DNA from: Rhodococcus jostii RHA1
GTDB lineage: Bacteria > Actinomycetota > Actinomycetes > Mycobacteriales > Mycobacteriaceae
DNA length: 64,000 nucleotides
Direction: 5' to 3'
Assembly (NCBI RefSeq): GCF_000014565.1
Contig: NC_008268.1
Location: 6,514,501 to 6,578,500 of the forward strand
Position numbers and translations under genes: made by a program. The stretch's first letter is position 1; each line of letters opens with the position of its first letter. The notes under the pieces are model-generated. The model did not search any database, was not told where the DNA came from, and saw nothing but the letters and a program-made list of their open reading frames with translations. This document shows, piece by piece, positions 17,851-27,556 of the stretch.

Positions 17851-19032
17851 ATGGGTAAGAATCCGTTCTTCGAAACAGTGGCGGAGGCTCAGCGTCGCGC
17901 GAAGAAGCGCCTGCCGAAGTCGGTGTACGCGGCGCTGATCGCCGGTTCCGAGCGGGGCGTGACGGTCGACGACAACATCGCGGCGTTCGCCGAGTTGGGG
18001 TTCGCCCCGCACGTCGTCGGTTTGTCCGACAAGCGTGAGCTGTCGACGACCGTGATGGGTCAGCCGATTTCGCTGCCCGTCGTGATCTCCCCGACCGGTG
18101 TGCAGGCGGTGCACCCCGATGGCGAGGTCGCGGTCGCGCGTGCGGCGGCGGCACGGGGAACGGCGATCGGTCTGAGTTCGTTCGCGAGCAAGTCGATCGA
18201 GGAGGTCACGGCGGCCAATCCTCAGACGTTCTTCCAGATGTACTGGGTCGGCACCCGGGACGTGTTGATCCAGCGGATGGAACGCGCCCGCGCCGCCGGG
18301 GCGACCGGCCTGATCATCACCACCGACTGGTCGTTCTCGTACGGACGCGACTGGGGTAGCCCGGCGATTCCCGAGAAGATGGACCTCAAGGCGATGCTCC
18401 AGTTCGCCCCGGAGGGCATCGCCCGTCCGAAGTGGTTGTACGAGTTCGCGAAGACCCGCAAGATCCCGGATCTGACCACCCCGAACCTGGCGCAGCCCGG
18501 TCAGGAACCGCCCACGTTCTTCGGCGCCTACGGCGAGTGGATGCAGACGCCGTTGCCGACGTGGGACGACATCGCGTGGCTGCGCGAGCAGTGGGGCGGG
18601 CCGTTCATGCTCAAGGGTGTCATGCGGGTCGACGACGCCAAGCGCGCCGTCGACGCCGGCGTCACCGCGATCTCCGTGTCGAATCACGGCGGCAACAACC
18701 TCGACGGCACCCCGGCGCCGATCCGCGCGCTGCCCGCCATCGCGGAGGCCGTCGGCGACCAGGTCGAGGTGCTTCTCGACGGTGGTATCCGCCGCGGTAG
18801 CGACGTCGTGAAGGCCGTCGCGCTCGGTGCGAGGGCGGTCATGATCGGCCGCGCGTACCTGTGGGGCCTCTCGGCGAACGGTCAGGCCGGCGTCGAGAAC
18901 GTTCTCGACGTCCTCCGCGGAGGTATCGACTCGGCGCTGCTCGGGCTGGGTCATTCGTCCATCCACGACCTCACGCCGTCCGACGTCGTGATCCCGCCCG
19001 GATTCGCCCGTGTGCTCGGCGCCGAATCCTGA
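17851..19032 (+). CDS. mftD: Pre-mycofactocin synthase MftD (FMN-dependent)
   Basis: A 393-residue member of the FMN-dependent alpha-hydroxy acid oxidase family. The catalytic pattern is visible as VSNHGGNNLDGTPAP (active-site His in the SNHGG motif) followed by the FMN phosphate-binding DGGIRRGSDVVKA. MftD oxidatively deaminates the released aminopyrrolidinone to give the redox-active alpha-keto amide of premycofactocin. It lies 29 bp after mftC. A purine-rich stretch (ACGAGAGG) lies upstream of the ATG. Confidence 0.94.
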   Translation: MGKNPFFETVAEAQRRAKKRLPKSVYAALIAGSERGVTVDDNIAAFAELGFAPHVVGLSDKRELSTTVMGQPISLPVVISPTGVQAVHPDGEVAVARAAAARGTAIGLSSFASKSIEEVTAANPQTFFQMYWVGTRDVLIQRMERARAAGATGLIITTDWSFSYGRDWGSPAIPEKMDLKAMLQFAPEGIARPKWLYEFAKTRKIPDLTTPNLAQPGQEPPTFFGAYGEWMQTPLPTWDDIAWLREQWGGPFMLKGVMRVDDAKRAVDAGVTAISVSNHGGNNLDGTPAPIRALPAIAEAVGDQVEVLLDGGIRRGSDVVKAVALGARAVMIGRAYLWGLSANGQAGVENVLDVLRGGIDSALLGLGHSSIHDLTPSDVVIPPGFARVLGAES

Positions 19033-19048
19033 CCGACGAACGGCGTAG

Positions 19049-21013
19049 ATGTCTGCGCAACTGACGGACCCGATCACCCTGGCCGGACGCCACGCCCCGG
19101 CCAGGGTGCTTCTGGGTCCGCACCCCACCAATCTCGGTGCGGGAAGAGCGCTTTCCCCGCGGCACGTCGCGTACTACGAGCGTCGGGCGCGTGGTGGTGC
19201 GGGGATCGTCGTCACCGAGGTGGCGTCGGTCCATGCGTCCGACTGGCCGTACGAGCGGGCGCCGCTGGCGTCCGACTGCGTCGGCGGCTGGCGGGACGTG
19301 GTCGCTGCGTGCCGCCCGCACGGCACGCTGGTGCTGGCCGGGCTGGGGCACACCGGACTGCAGGGGTCGAGTGCGTATTCGCAGGCGGTGCTGTGGGGAC
19401 CGTCGGGCATTGCCGACGTGATCTCCCGTGAGATGCCGATGCAGATGGAGCGGGCGGAGATCGACGGTCTCGTCGAGGGCTTCCGTGCCGCGGCCGCCGC
19501 GGCCGTGTCCGCGGACGTGGACGGTGTCGAGCTCGACGCGGGACCGAGAGGGATACTGCGGCAGTTCCATTCGAACCTCACCAATGTGCGCGATGACGCG
19601 TACGGCGCCGACCCGCTGCGCCTCACCCGGGAGGTCCTCGCCGCCGTCCGCGACGAGCTGGGCCCCGGCCGGGTCCTGTCGCTCCGCCTGAGCTGCGACG
19701 AGGCGACGTCCTGGGCGGGGATCACGCCGTCGATCGCCGCCGGACACGCACGAGAACTTGCCGAGGATCTCGACCTGCTCGTGGTGGTCCGGGGCGGACC
19801 GATGACGCCGAACGCGTACCGCCCCGACTTCCACCGGCCACCCTCGTTCAACACCGAGCTCTGCCGGGACATCCGCGCCGCTGTCGCGGGCGTGGTCCCT
19901 GTCGTTCTCCAGGGCAGCGTCGTCGATCCGGCCGACGCCCGGCAGGCGCTCGACGAGGGCGTCGCCGACGTCGTCGAGATGACGCGTGCCCAGATCGCCG
20001 ACCCGGATCTCGTCGTCAAGATCCGGCGCGGTGCGGCGCCGCGGCCGTGCGTCCTGTGCAATCAGACGTGCCAGGTGCTCGACCCCCGCAATCCGGTGGT
20101 CACGTGTGTCGGTAATCCGACGGCCGGGCACGAGACCGTCGATCCCGTCGAGGACACCGCCGAGGTGGCCACCGGCGCGGTGCTGGTGGTCGGCGGCGGT
20201 CCGGCCGGTCTCGAGGCGGCGCGAGTGCTGGCCCTGCGCGGTCACCGCGTCACCGTGGCGGACGCGTCGGCCCGGCTCGGCGGGATGGTGCGGGCAGCCG
20301 TAGGTGCGCCGCACCTCGGAGCGCTCACCGATTGGCTCGAGAACGAATGCCGCAGCCTCGGAGTCGAATTCCGTCTCGGCACCGCTGTCTCGGACGCCGA
20401 CATCGACGCCGCGGAACGCGAGGGCGCGACGGTAATCCTCGCGACCGGCAGCAGGCCCCGCCCGTTGCCGTTTCCCGCCAAGGGGAACGTCCGGTGCGTC
20501 GGCGCCGCGGATCTGCTGGACGGGGGACCGCCGACGAAGGGGCCCCATGTCGTCTTCGACCCGGTCGGCGGACCGGTCGGCGTGGCAGTCGCCGAATGGC
20601 TCGCGGCGCAGGGGCGCGACGTGAGCATCGTGACCCAGGACTCCGTGGCCGGCTCGCGACTCGGCATGACCGGAGATCTCGCCGATGCCAACACCCGGAT
20701 GCAACGAGCCGGGGTGACGCGCCACCTCGACAGTCGCATCGTCTCGATCGGCGACGACGGCATGCGTATCCGCAACCGGTACACCGCCGAAGAGTCGGTG
20801 GTGCCGTGCACCGTGCTGATCGACTGCTCACACCGCCTCTCCGAGGACACACTCGGCTCGTCGCGTCCGGATGCGGTGCGGATCGGCGACTGCGTGGCCC
20901 CCCGCACACTGCTCGAGGCCGTCCGGGAGGGTCGCGCCGAGGCGCTGACCTGGACCGCGCACAGGCAGAACGAGTTCGACCACCATCCGTTCACCCTCGT
21001 CAACGAGAGATAG
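19049..21013 (+). CDS. Mycofactocin-system OYE/2,4-dienoyl-CoA reductase-like oxidoreductase 1
   Basis: A 654-residue two-part protein: an Old Yellow Enzyme-type TIM barrel (residues 1-340), a cysteine cluster for an iron-sulfur centre (CVLCNQTCQVL, then VTCVGNPTAG), and a C-terminal FAD/NAD module (VLVVGGGPAGLEAARVLALRG). This is the FadH-like layout. Such genes occur as pairs within rhodococcal mycofactocin loci and are classed as mycofactocin-system OYE family 1; no reaction is proven. Here the barrel departs from canonical FadH: active-site-like positions read HTGLQGSS where the paralogue at 21831 reads NHNGGQGSS. It may be specialised or catalytically altered. Confidence 0.82.
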   Translation: MSAQLTDPITLAGRHAPARVLLGPHPTNLGAGRALSPRHVAYYERRARGGAGIVVTEVASVHASDWPYERAPLASDCVGGWRDVVAACRPHGTLVLAGLGHTGLQGSSAYSQAVLWGPSGIADVISREMPMQMERAEIDGLVEGFRAAAAAAVSADVDGVELDAGPRGILRQFHSNLTNVRDDAYGADPLRLTREVLAAVRDELGPGRVLSLRLSCDEATSWAGITPSIAAGHARELAEDLDLLVVVRGGPMTPNAYRPDFHRPPSFNTELCRDIRAAVAGVVPVVLQGSVVDPADARQALDEGVADVVEMTRAQIADPDLVVKIRRGAAPRPCVLCNQTCQVLDPRNPVVTCVGNPTAGHETVDPVEDTAEVATGAVLVVGGGPAGLEAARVLALRGHRVTVADASARLGGMVRAAVGAPHLGALTDWLENECRSLGVEFRLGTAVSDADIDAAEREGATVILATGSRPRPLPFPAKGNVRCVGAADLLDGGPPTKGPHVVFDPVGGPVGVAVAEWLAAQGRDVSIVTQDSVAGSRLGMTGDLADANTRMQRAGVTRHLDSRIVSIGDDGMRIRNRYTAEESVVPCTVLIDCSHRLSEDTLGSSRPDAVRIGDCVAPRTLLEAVREGRAEALTWTAHRQNEFDHHPFTLVNER

Positions 21014-21021
21014 GACATTTC

Positions 21022-21834
21022 ATGGGACAGATCGACGGCAAGGTCGCGTTCATCACAGGGGCTGCCCGTGGGCAGGGACGGACGCACGCGGTGCGGTTGG
21101 CGCGCGATGGTGCGGCGATCATCGCCGTGGACATCTGCGGGCCGGTGTCGGAGTACAACAGTTACGAGCCGGCGACGCCGGACGACCTGGCCGAGACGGT
21201 GCGGCTCGTGGAATCCGAGGGCGGCAAGATTCTCGCGGAGCAGGCCGACGTGCGTGACAGTGCGCAACTGAAGGCTGTCGTCGACCGGGGAGTCGAACAG
21301 TTCGGCCGGCTCGACATCGTGATCGCGAACGCCGGGATCTGCAATTGGAACCGCTTCTGGGAGATGCCCGACGAGCAGTGGGAGACGTTGATCGACGTGA
21401 ACCTCACCGGGGCGTGGAAGACGCTGAAGGCTGCGGTGCCTGCGCTGATCGAGGGAGGTCGCGGGGGTTCGATCATCGTGATCAGCTCCGTCGCGGGCAT
21501 CAAGCCGTTGCCGGGGCAGGCGAATTACGCCGCCTCCAAGTTCGGGCTCGTCGGACTTACCCAGACCGCGGCAAAGGAACTGGGCGAATACGGGATTCGG
21601 GTGAACTCCGTTCACCCGTACGGGGTGAAGACTCCGATGGGCACCGATCCGGGCAGCCTCGTGATACTCGAGAAGCACCCGCACTACCTGTCGAGCTTCG
21701 GCACCATCCTCACCGAGCACCCGCTGGCCGACACCGACGACATCACCGATGCGGTGCTGTGGCTGGCCGGCGACGGTTCGCGGAGGGTCACGGGCAGTCA
21801 GGTCGCCGTCGACATGGGCAACACCAAGGTGTGA
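21022..21834 (+). CDS. Mycofactocin-coupled SDR-family oxidoreductase
   Basis: A 270-residue short-chain dehydrogenase with TGAARGQGRTHAVRLA (nucleotide binding), DVRDSAQ, NAGICN, and the catalytic Ser-Tyr-Lys as ISSVAG and YAASKFG. The insert between strand 2 and helix 3 (VDICGPVSEYNSYEPATP) is the mark of the subfamily with non-exchangeable NAD that depends on mycofactocin. The ATG lies 8 bp past the first OYE gene, and its stop overlaps the GTG of the next, so the three are translated as one unit. Substrate is probably a secondary alcohol. Confidence 0.88.
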   Translation: MGQIDGKVAFITGAARGQGRTHAVRLARDGAAIIAVDICGPVSEYNSYEPATPDDLAETVRLVESEGGKILAEQADVRDSAQLKAVVDRGVEQFGRLDIVIANAGICNWNRFWEMPDEQWETLIDVNLTGAWKTLKAAVPALIEGGRGGSIIVISSVAGIKPLPGQANYAASKFGLVGLTQTAAKELGEYGIRVNSVHPYGVKTPMGTDPGSLVILEKHPHYLSSFGTILTEHPLADTDDITDAVLWLAGDGSRRVTGSQVAVDMGNTKV

Positions 21835-23792
21835 GCACCTCCGCGTACCGCCACCTGTTCACCCGATTGCGTCTGGGGCCGCTGACCCTGCGCAATCGGG
21901 TGGTCTTCTCCGCGCACCTCACGGGGTACGCCGTGGACGGCCTGCCCACCGCGCAGCACGCCGCCTACTATGCGGCGCGCGCGAAGGGCGGTGCCGGCCT
22001 GATCCTCTCCGAGGAGCACGCCACCCATCCGGGCGACTGGCCGTACGAGAAGGTGATCGCCGGCTACCGGCCGGAGGTCGTCCCGGGGTACCGGCGGATC
22101 ACCGACGCGGTTCACCAGCACGGAGTCCCAATCCTGGCTCAGGTCAACCACAACGGCGGCCAGGGGTCGAGCATGTACTCGCGGCGGCCGCTGTGGGCGC
22201 CGAGCGCAGTCCCCGATCCCCTGTTCCGCGAAGTTCCCAAGGCGGTCGATCAGCGGGAGATCCGGACCCTCGTCGACGGGTACGCGCGCGTGGCCGAGCA
22301 TTGCGTCCGAGGCGGATTCGACGGGATCGAACTGCAGTGCTCCCATTCGTCGCTGGTGCGCAGTTTTCTCGCCCCCGCCACAAACCAGCGCACGGACGAT
22401 TACGGGGGATCGTTGGAGAACCGGGCCCGGTTCCTCCTCGAGGTCGTCGAGGCCGTGCGCGTCGCGATCGGTCCGGATCGCGCACTCGGGGTGAGGCTCG
22501 CGGGGGAGGATCTGTTCGACGGTGGAGTCCGCCTCGACGAGGCGGTGGAGGTGGCCGCTCTGGTCGAGGCGGGCGGCCGTGTCGACTACATCAACACGTC
22601 CATCGGGATGGCCACCGAGACGCTCCACATGATCGAGGCGTCCATGGCCGTCCCTCGCGGGTACGCGCTGTTCGTCCCGAACGCGATCCGGCAACGGGTC
22701 GGTCTTCCCGTGGTCGGTGTCGGCCGATTCTCCGATCCGCACCAGGCCGACCAGGCTCTGGACGAGGGGCACTGCGACCTGATCGGGGTGGTGCGCGGCC
22801 AGATCGCGGACCCGGATTTCGCGGCGAAGGCCCTGGCCGGCGAAGAAGGAAACATCCGAACGTGCCTGGCGTGCAATCAGGAATGCATCGGACGTATGGG
22901 GCTCGGCCGGTGGCTCGGGTGCGTCGTCAACCCGCGCGCGGGCAGGGAATCGGTCCTGCTGCCCGAACCGACGGTTCCCGGCAGGCGGGTCTTCGTGGTC
23001 GGCGGTGGACCGGCCGGGCTGAAGGCCGCGGCGACCGCGGCGCAGCGGGGGCACGACGTGACCCTGTTCGAACGCGCGACGGTTCTCGGCGGCCAGGTCC
23101 GGACGGCTGCCGTCGTCCCGGGGCGCCGTGAGTTCCTCGACTTGGTCGTCGATCTGGAATCGGAATGCGTTCGGCGCGGTGTGGATGTGCGGACCGGCAC
23201 CGACGCGACCGCCGGGGCGCTGATGCAGGGACGTCCCGACGTGGTGGTGCTCGCGACCGGGGCGCGTCCGCGCCGACCGCGCTGGGCGGGCGCGTCGGAC
23301 CGGGTGGTGGACGTGCGGGACGTGCTGGAGGGCCGCGCGCGTCCGGCCGGGGCGGTGCTGGTGGTCGACGAATTGGGATTCCATCAGGGCACGTCCGTCG
23401 CGGAGTTCGTCGCCGACGCCGGGTGTGCCGTCACGATCTGCACACCGGGGATGATCGTCGGCCAGGACCTCGGCATCACGCTGGACCTCGAGGGCTGGAA
23501 CCGGCGGGCGCACGACAAGGGCATCACGCAGGTGACGGACGTGGTGCCGACCGGGTGCGAGGCCGTCGACGGAGGGCGGCTCGCGGTCACGCTCCTGCAT
23601 CATCCGACCGGTGAGTCGCGGCAGCTCACCGTCGACTGGGTGGTGTCCTCGGCGCATCAGCAGCCGGAGGAGGAGCTCTGGAAAGACCTGGCCGACAGAG
23701 GTATCGAGGTTCATCGCATAGGCGATGCCCTGGCTCCGCGCCGCGCGCATTCCGCCGTCATCGAGGGGGAGCGGGTTGCGCTCGCGCTCTAG
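21831..23792 (+). CDS. Mycofactocin-system OYE/2,4-dienoyl-CoA reductase-like oxidoreductase 2
   Basis: A 653-residue FadH-like flavoprotein with an OYE barrel (LAQVNHNGGQGSS, YGGSLENRARFLLEVV), a 4Fe-4S cysteine set (CLACNQECIGRM, then CVVNPRAG) and a C-terminal FAD/NAD half (VFVVGGGPAGLKAAATAA). It is the paralogue of the gene at 19049. This copy keeps the canonical barrel motifs. GTG start overlaps the SDR stop (GTGA). Electron transfer to or from mycofactocin is the presumed role but is unproven. Confidence 0.83.
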   Translation: MSTSAYRHLFTRLRLGPLTLRNRVVFSAHLTGYAVDGLPTAQHAAYYAARAKGGAGLILSEEHATHPGDWPYEKVIAGYRPEVVPGYRRITDAVHQHGVPILAQVNHNGGQGSSMYSRRPLWAPSAVPDPLFREVPKAVDQREIRTLVDGYARVAEHCVRGGFDGIELQCSHSSLVRSFLAPATNQRTDDYGGSLENRARFLLEVVEAVRVAIGPDRALGVRLAGEDLFDGGVRLDEAVEVAALVEAGGRVDYINTSIGMATETLHMIEASMAVPRGYALFVPNAIRQRVGLPVVGVGRFSDPHQADQALDEGHCDLIGVVRGQIADPDFAAKALAGEEGNIRTCLACNQECIGRMGLGRWLGCVVNPRAGRESVLLPEPTVPGRRVFVVGGGPAGLKAAATAAQRGHDVTLFERATVLGGQVRTAAVVPGRREFLDLVVDLESECVRRGVDVRTGTDATAGALMQGRPDVVVLATGARPRRPRWAGASDRVVDVRDVLEGRARPAGAVLVVDELGFHQGTSVAEFVADAGCAVTICTPGMIVGQDLGITLDLEGWNRRAHDKGITQVTDVVPTGCEAVDGGRLAVTLLHHPTGESRQLTVDWVVSSAHQQPEEELWKDLADRGIEVHRIGDALAPRRAHSAVIEGERVALAL

Positions 23793-23832
23793 CGCCCGCA
23801 GCGGCCGGTTCCGCATCGCCTAGCATCGGTGG

Positions 23833-24555
23833 ATGCCCCATTCCGGACACCTCGACGACGCGGTGTGGCCCGAACTCGTGTCCCGCGTGTCGACGGTGGT
23901 GGTCCCGGTCGGCTCTCTCGAGCAGCACGGACCGCATCTGCCGCTCGACACCGACACCGCCATCGCCGACGCCGTGTGCCGCGCGCTGCCGCACGTACTG
24001 GTGGCGCCCCCGATCGCCTACGGAGCCAGCGGCGAGCACGAAGGGTTTCCCGGGACGGTCTCGCTCGGGTCGGAGGCGCTCGAAACCGTGCTGGTCGAGT
24101 ACGGCAGGTCCGCGTGCCGGTGGGCCGACCGCGTGCTGTTCGTCAATGGGCACGGAGGGAACGGGCCCGCGCTGGTCAAGGCTGTCGCCTTGCTTCGGTA
24201 CGAGGCACGCGATGTGGCTTGGGTGCCGTGTGCGGTACCCGGGGCGGACGCCCATGCCGGGCGTACGGAAACGTCCTTGTTGCTACACCTTTCACCCGCT
24301 CGAGTGAGGTTGTCCAGGGCTGAAGCCGGTAATACGGAACCTGTTGCGAGGTTGATGCCAAGACTGCGCGAAGGCGGTATGGTCGCCGTGTCGGCCAACG
24401 GCGTGCTCGGTGACCCGACGGGCGCTACGGCCGCGGAGGGGGCGCAGATCTTCGGCGTACTCGTCCACGCAGTCACCAAGGCACTGGCCCGGTGGGAACC
24501 GGGCCCCGATGGAAGGCTCCGGTCGGAACCGGGCGCCGATGGGAGGCTCCAATGA
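23833..24555 (+). CDS. mftE: Mycofactocin peptidase MftE (creatininase family)
   Basis: A 240-residue metallopeptidase with the family metal-ligand pattern: PVGSLEQHGPHLPLDTD, FVNGHGGNG, and the Glu of GRTETSL. MftE cuts the modified C-terminal dipeptide from MftA. The last 19 residues are two near-identical ten-residue units (EPGPDGRLRS, EPGADGRLQ) encoded by a 30-bp tandem duplication. They are an odd, probably recent addition beyond the usual end of the fold. Confidence 0.92.
   Translation: MPHSGHLDDAVWPELVSRVSTVVVPVGSLEQHGPHLPLDTDTAIADAVCRALPHVLVAPPIAYGASGEHEGFPGTVSLGSEALETVLVEYGRSACRWADRVLFVNGHGGNGPALVKAVALLRYEARDVAWVPCAVPGADAHAGRTETSLLLHLSPARVRLSRAEAGNTEPVARLMPRLREGGMVAVSANGVLGDPTGATAAEGAQIFGVLVHAVTKALARWEPGPDGRLRSEPGADGRLQ
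24495..24550 (+). repeat. 30-bp-period tandem duplication at the 3' end of mftE
   Basis: Bases 24495-24520 and 24525-24550 match at 24 of 26 positions, with a period of exactly 10 codons. The duplication adds a second EPG-DGRL unit to MftE without shifting the frame. Confidence 0.85.
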
Positions 24556-24588
24556 CCCGCACGGGCGTCCTCGAGTTGCCGAGGGCGG

Positions 24589-24625
24589 ATTTCCGGCATG
24601 CCGACGCGACTAATTTCCGGCATGC
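24589..24625 (+). repeat. 13-bp direct repeat between mftE and mftF
   Basis: ATTTCCGGCATGC occurs at 24589-24601 and again at 24613-24625, a period of 24 bp, in the 106-bp gap before mftF. It may be a regulatory pair or a slippage product. The adjoining mftE tail is also duplicated, so this stretch looks prone to local duplication. Confidence 0.7.
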
Positions 24626-24661
24626 TCTGCCAGCGCTCTCCGATCCGCATACGATCGACTG

Positions 24662-26062
24662 ATGCGCCAAGCTCGACTTCCCGACGGATTCGGGATCCGA
24701 ATCGACCCCAAGGTACGCGCATATTCCGGAGGTCGCGTGCTCATCGGCGGTTCGCCGACTCGGATGCTGAAGCTGGCGCCCACCGCGGCGGCCATGATCG
24801 GAGACGGCTACCTCGAGGTCGTCGATCCGCAGTCCGCGGTCGTCGCACGCCGCCTCCTCGATTCGGGGGTCGCCAACCCGCGCCCCATGAGTACTCCGTC
24901 GCCCCGGGATGTCACCGTTGTCATTCCGGTGAAGAACAACGCGTCGGGGCTGCACCGGGTGCTGGCCTCGCTCCGCGGACTCGAGGTAATCGTCGTCGAC
25001 GACGGCTCCGACGTCCCGATCGTCGCCCCCGTGCTGCAGAACGGGTGCGGTGGCCACGTCACCGTCCTGCGCCACGAGACGGCCAAGGGGCCGGCCGCGG
25101 CCCGGAACACCGGTCTGCGTTACGCCGCAACTCCGTTCGTGGCGTTCCTCGACTCCGACGTCCTGCCGCGCACCGGCTGGATCGAGGTCATGCTCGGCCA
25201 CTTCAGCGATCCCGCAGTCGCACTTGTCGCCCCGAGGATAGTGGCGCTCGAACCCGACGCGAGCACACTCGCGCGGTACGAGCACGCCCGCTCCTCCCTC
25301 GACCTCGGACGTAAGGAGTCCGCGGTCCAGTCCGGTGGCCCGGTGTCGTACGTCCCGAGCGCCGCGATGATCGCCCGCCGCGAAGTGCTCGACGAGTTCG
25401 GCGGCTTCGACGAGTCGATGCACGTGGCGGAGGACGTCGACCTGTGCTGGCGACTCCAGGAGTCCGGCTGGCGACTGCGGTACGAGCCCGTGGCCCACGT
25501 TGCGCACGATCATCGTGTGACGTTCGGAAAGTGGTTCGACCGCAAGCTGTTCTACGGCACCGGTGCGGCGCCGCTGGCGGCAAGGCATTCGGGGATGGTT
25601 CCCCCGCTGTCGATGTCGCCGTGGACGTTCTTCGCGTGCCTCGCCGCCGCCACGTGCACCCGGCTCGGCCTGCTCGGCGCCGTCGCCACACTCGCGATGA
25701 TGCTGATGCGCCTGCGCCGCATGTTCACCGGACTCGACCAGCCGACCCGCATCGCCGCGATCCTCGCGGCCCAGGGTTTCGCCGGCGGTGCCTGGCAGCT
25801 GGCGTCCGCGATGTGTCGCCACTATTGGCCGATCACACTGCTGGCGGTGCTGCTCTCGAAACGGATTCGCCGTATCGCGCTCGCGATCGCCGTCGCCGAG
25901 GGCGTCGCCGATTGGGTGACCCACCGGGCGCCCGGAGGGCTGGGACCGGTGCGGCACACGGTGTTCAAGCGGATCGACGACGTCGCGTACGGCGCCGGGC
26001 TCTGGAAGGGCGCCATCACCGCCCGCGACCTCGACGCATTGAAGCCCCGGTTGAAGTCGTAG
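24662..26062 (+). CDS. mftF: Mycofactocin glycosyltransferase MftF
   Basis: A 466-residue GT2-family glycosyltransferase. The catalytic core is at about residues 85-300 ([31 protein letters not shown] with the DxD motif, and [18 protein letters not shown]). A roughly 70-residue N-terminal extension and C-terminal hydrophobic helices (about residues 315-430) suggest membrane association. MftF adds beta-1,4-glucose units to premycofactocin. The ATG has no strong ribosome site. The stop overlaps the mftG GTG. Confidence 0.93.
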   Translation: MRQARLPDGFGIRIDPKVRAYSGGRVLIGGSPTRMLKLAPTAAAMIGDGYLEVVDPQSAVVARRLLDSGVANPRPMSTPSPRDVTVVIPVKNNASGLHRVLASLRGLEVIVVDDGSDVPIVAPVLQNGCGGHVTVLRHETAKGPAAARNTGLRYAATPFVAFLDSDVLPRTGWIEVMLGHFSDPAVALVAPRIVALEPDASTLARYEHARSSLDLGRKESAVQSGGPVSYVPSAAMIARREVLDEFGGFDESMHVAEDVDLCWRLQESGWRLRYEPVAHVAHDHRVTFGKWFDRKLFYGTGAAPLAARHSGMVPPLSMSPWTFFACLAAATCTRLGLLGAVATLAMMLMRLRRMFTGLDQPTRIAAILAAQGFAGGAWQLASAMCRHYWPITLLAVLLSKRIRRIALAIAVAEGVADWVTHRAPGGLGPVRHTVFKRIDDVAYGAGLWKGAITARDLDALKPRLKS

Positions 26063-27534
26063 TGGCCGATCCGATTCGCGCCGCCGACGTCGTGGTCGTC
26101 GGCGGCGGTTCGAGTGGATGTGTGGTGGCCGCCCGGCTCAGCGAGAATCCCGGACGATCGGTTCTGCTCCTCGAGTCCGGGCCCGGCTACCGAACGGTGT
26201 CCGACTGTCCCGTGCTCGACTACCGGACGCTGCCGGTCGGTCCGGGTAGCGCGTTCGCCGAGACGTACGGCGTGGAGTTGGCCCCAAGCGTTCCGTCGGC
26301 CATGGTGCGGGGACACGTCCTCGGTGGTTCGGGCGCCGTCAACGGCGCCTATTTCGTCCGTGGGACGGAAGCGGATTTCCGGCACTGGCCCGCGTCGTGG
26401 TCGTACGAGCACGTGCTGCCCGCCTTCCGGGCACTCGAGCGTGACGCCGACTTCGACGACTCCCGGCACGGCACGACCGGACCGATGCCCGTTCGCAGGC
26501 AGCCCGCGGAGCGGCTGAGCGAGATCAGCGCGGCGTTCCGCGCCGCGGCGCTCGGTGCAGGACATCCCGAGGAACCCGACAAGAACAGCGCGGGTGGAGG
26601 CGGGGTCGGTCCGGTGCCCCTGAACGTCGACGGCGGCCACCGTGTCAGTACGGCAGTGGCGTACCTGCTGCCGGCGTGGAAGCGGCCCAATCTGACGGTC
26701 GAAGCGAATTCCGACGTCGTCCGAATTCTGTTCTCCGGTAACGAGACCGTCGGGGTGGAGGTGGAGTCGGACGGGGTGCGGCGCACGGTCCGCACCGGTC
26801 GGGTCGTGCTGGCGGCAGGTCCTGTCGAAACCCCGGTGCTGCTGATGCTTTCGGGGATTGGTCCGGCAGAACACCTGAAGGACAACGGCATTCCCGTCGT
26901 CCTCGACGCGCCCGGTGTCGGCAGCGACTTCAGTGATCACCCCGAAGTGGCTCTGCCGTACCGTATCCGGGACTCGCTCCGCCGCAATGACACCAGTCCG
27001 GTCGTCGAAACGGTGCTGAATGTCGGCGACCTCGAAATCCGTCCGTACACGGCGCCGTTCGACGTGCTCGTCCCCGGATCCGGGCAGCCCGACCCGATCC
27101 TCGGGATCGGGCTCATGGTGACGGACAGTCGGGGCGACATCCGGCTCACGTCGGGGCGCCGCCGGGACCGTCCCCGAATCGAATACCGCTACGCGCAATC
27201 CGCCGCCGACCGCCGGGCGCTGCGCGAGGGGCAGGCCATCGGGCTGGAACTGCTCCGCTCACCGGAACTCGGCCCGCTGCTCGAGCCGTTGTCCCGGGAG
27301 GTGTCCGACCGCGCGGTGCTCGCCCACCTGGGGACGTCGCTGCACCTGTGCGGCAGTTGCCGGATGGGCGGACGCGACGATGCGGGCGCGGTGGTGGACG
27401 AGTGGTGCAACGTCCGCGGAATGGAAGGGCTGACCATCGCCGACACCTCGGTGTTCCCGGTGGTCCCGAGCCGTGGGCCGCACGCCACGGCGGTGATGGT
27501 CGCCGAGCGCGTCAGTACGTTCCTGGGGGAGTGA
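26062..27534 (+). CDS. mftG: Mycofactocin dehydrogenase MftG (GMC oxidoreductase)
   Basis: A 490-residue glucose-methanol-choline family flavoprotein. FAD-binding VVVGGGSSGCVVAARL lies near the start, GGSGAVNGAYFVRG follows at about residues 92-105, and the C-terminal catalytic zone is HLCGSCRMGG to PSRGPHATAVMVAERV. MftG re-oxidises mycofactocinol and feeds electrons to the respiratory chain. The GTG at 26062 overlaps the mftF TAG by one base and is the only sensible start. Confidence 0.92.
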   Translation: MADPIRAADVVVVGGGSSGCVVAARLSENPGRSVLLLESGPGYRTVSDCPVLDYRTLPVGPGSAFAETYGVELAPSVPSAMVRGHVLGGSGAVNGAYFVRGTEADFRHWPASWSYEHVLPAFRALERDADFDDSRHGTTGPMPVRRQPAERLSEISAAFRAAALGAGHPEEPDKNSAGGGGVGPVPLNVDGGHRVSTAVAYLLPAWKRPNLTVEANSDVVRILFSGNETVGVEVESDGVRRTVRTGRVVLAAGPVETPVLLMLSGIGPAEHLKDNGIPVVLDAPGVGSDFSDHPEVALPYRIRDSLRRNDTSPVVETVLNVGDLEIRPYTAPFDVLVPGSGQPDPILGIGLMVTDSRGDIRLTSGRRRDRPRIEYRYAQSAADRRALREGQAIGLELLRSPELGPLLEPLSREVSDRAVLAHLGTSLHLCGSCRMGGRDDAGAVVDEWCNVRGMEGLTIADTSVFPVVPSRGPHATAVMVAERVSTFLGE

Positions 27535-27556
27535 CCGAGGGGACGACACAGGCACG

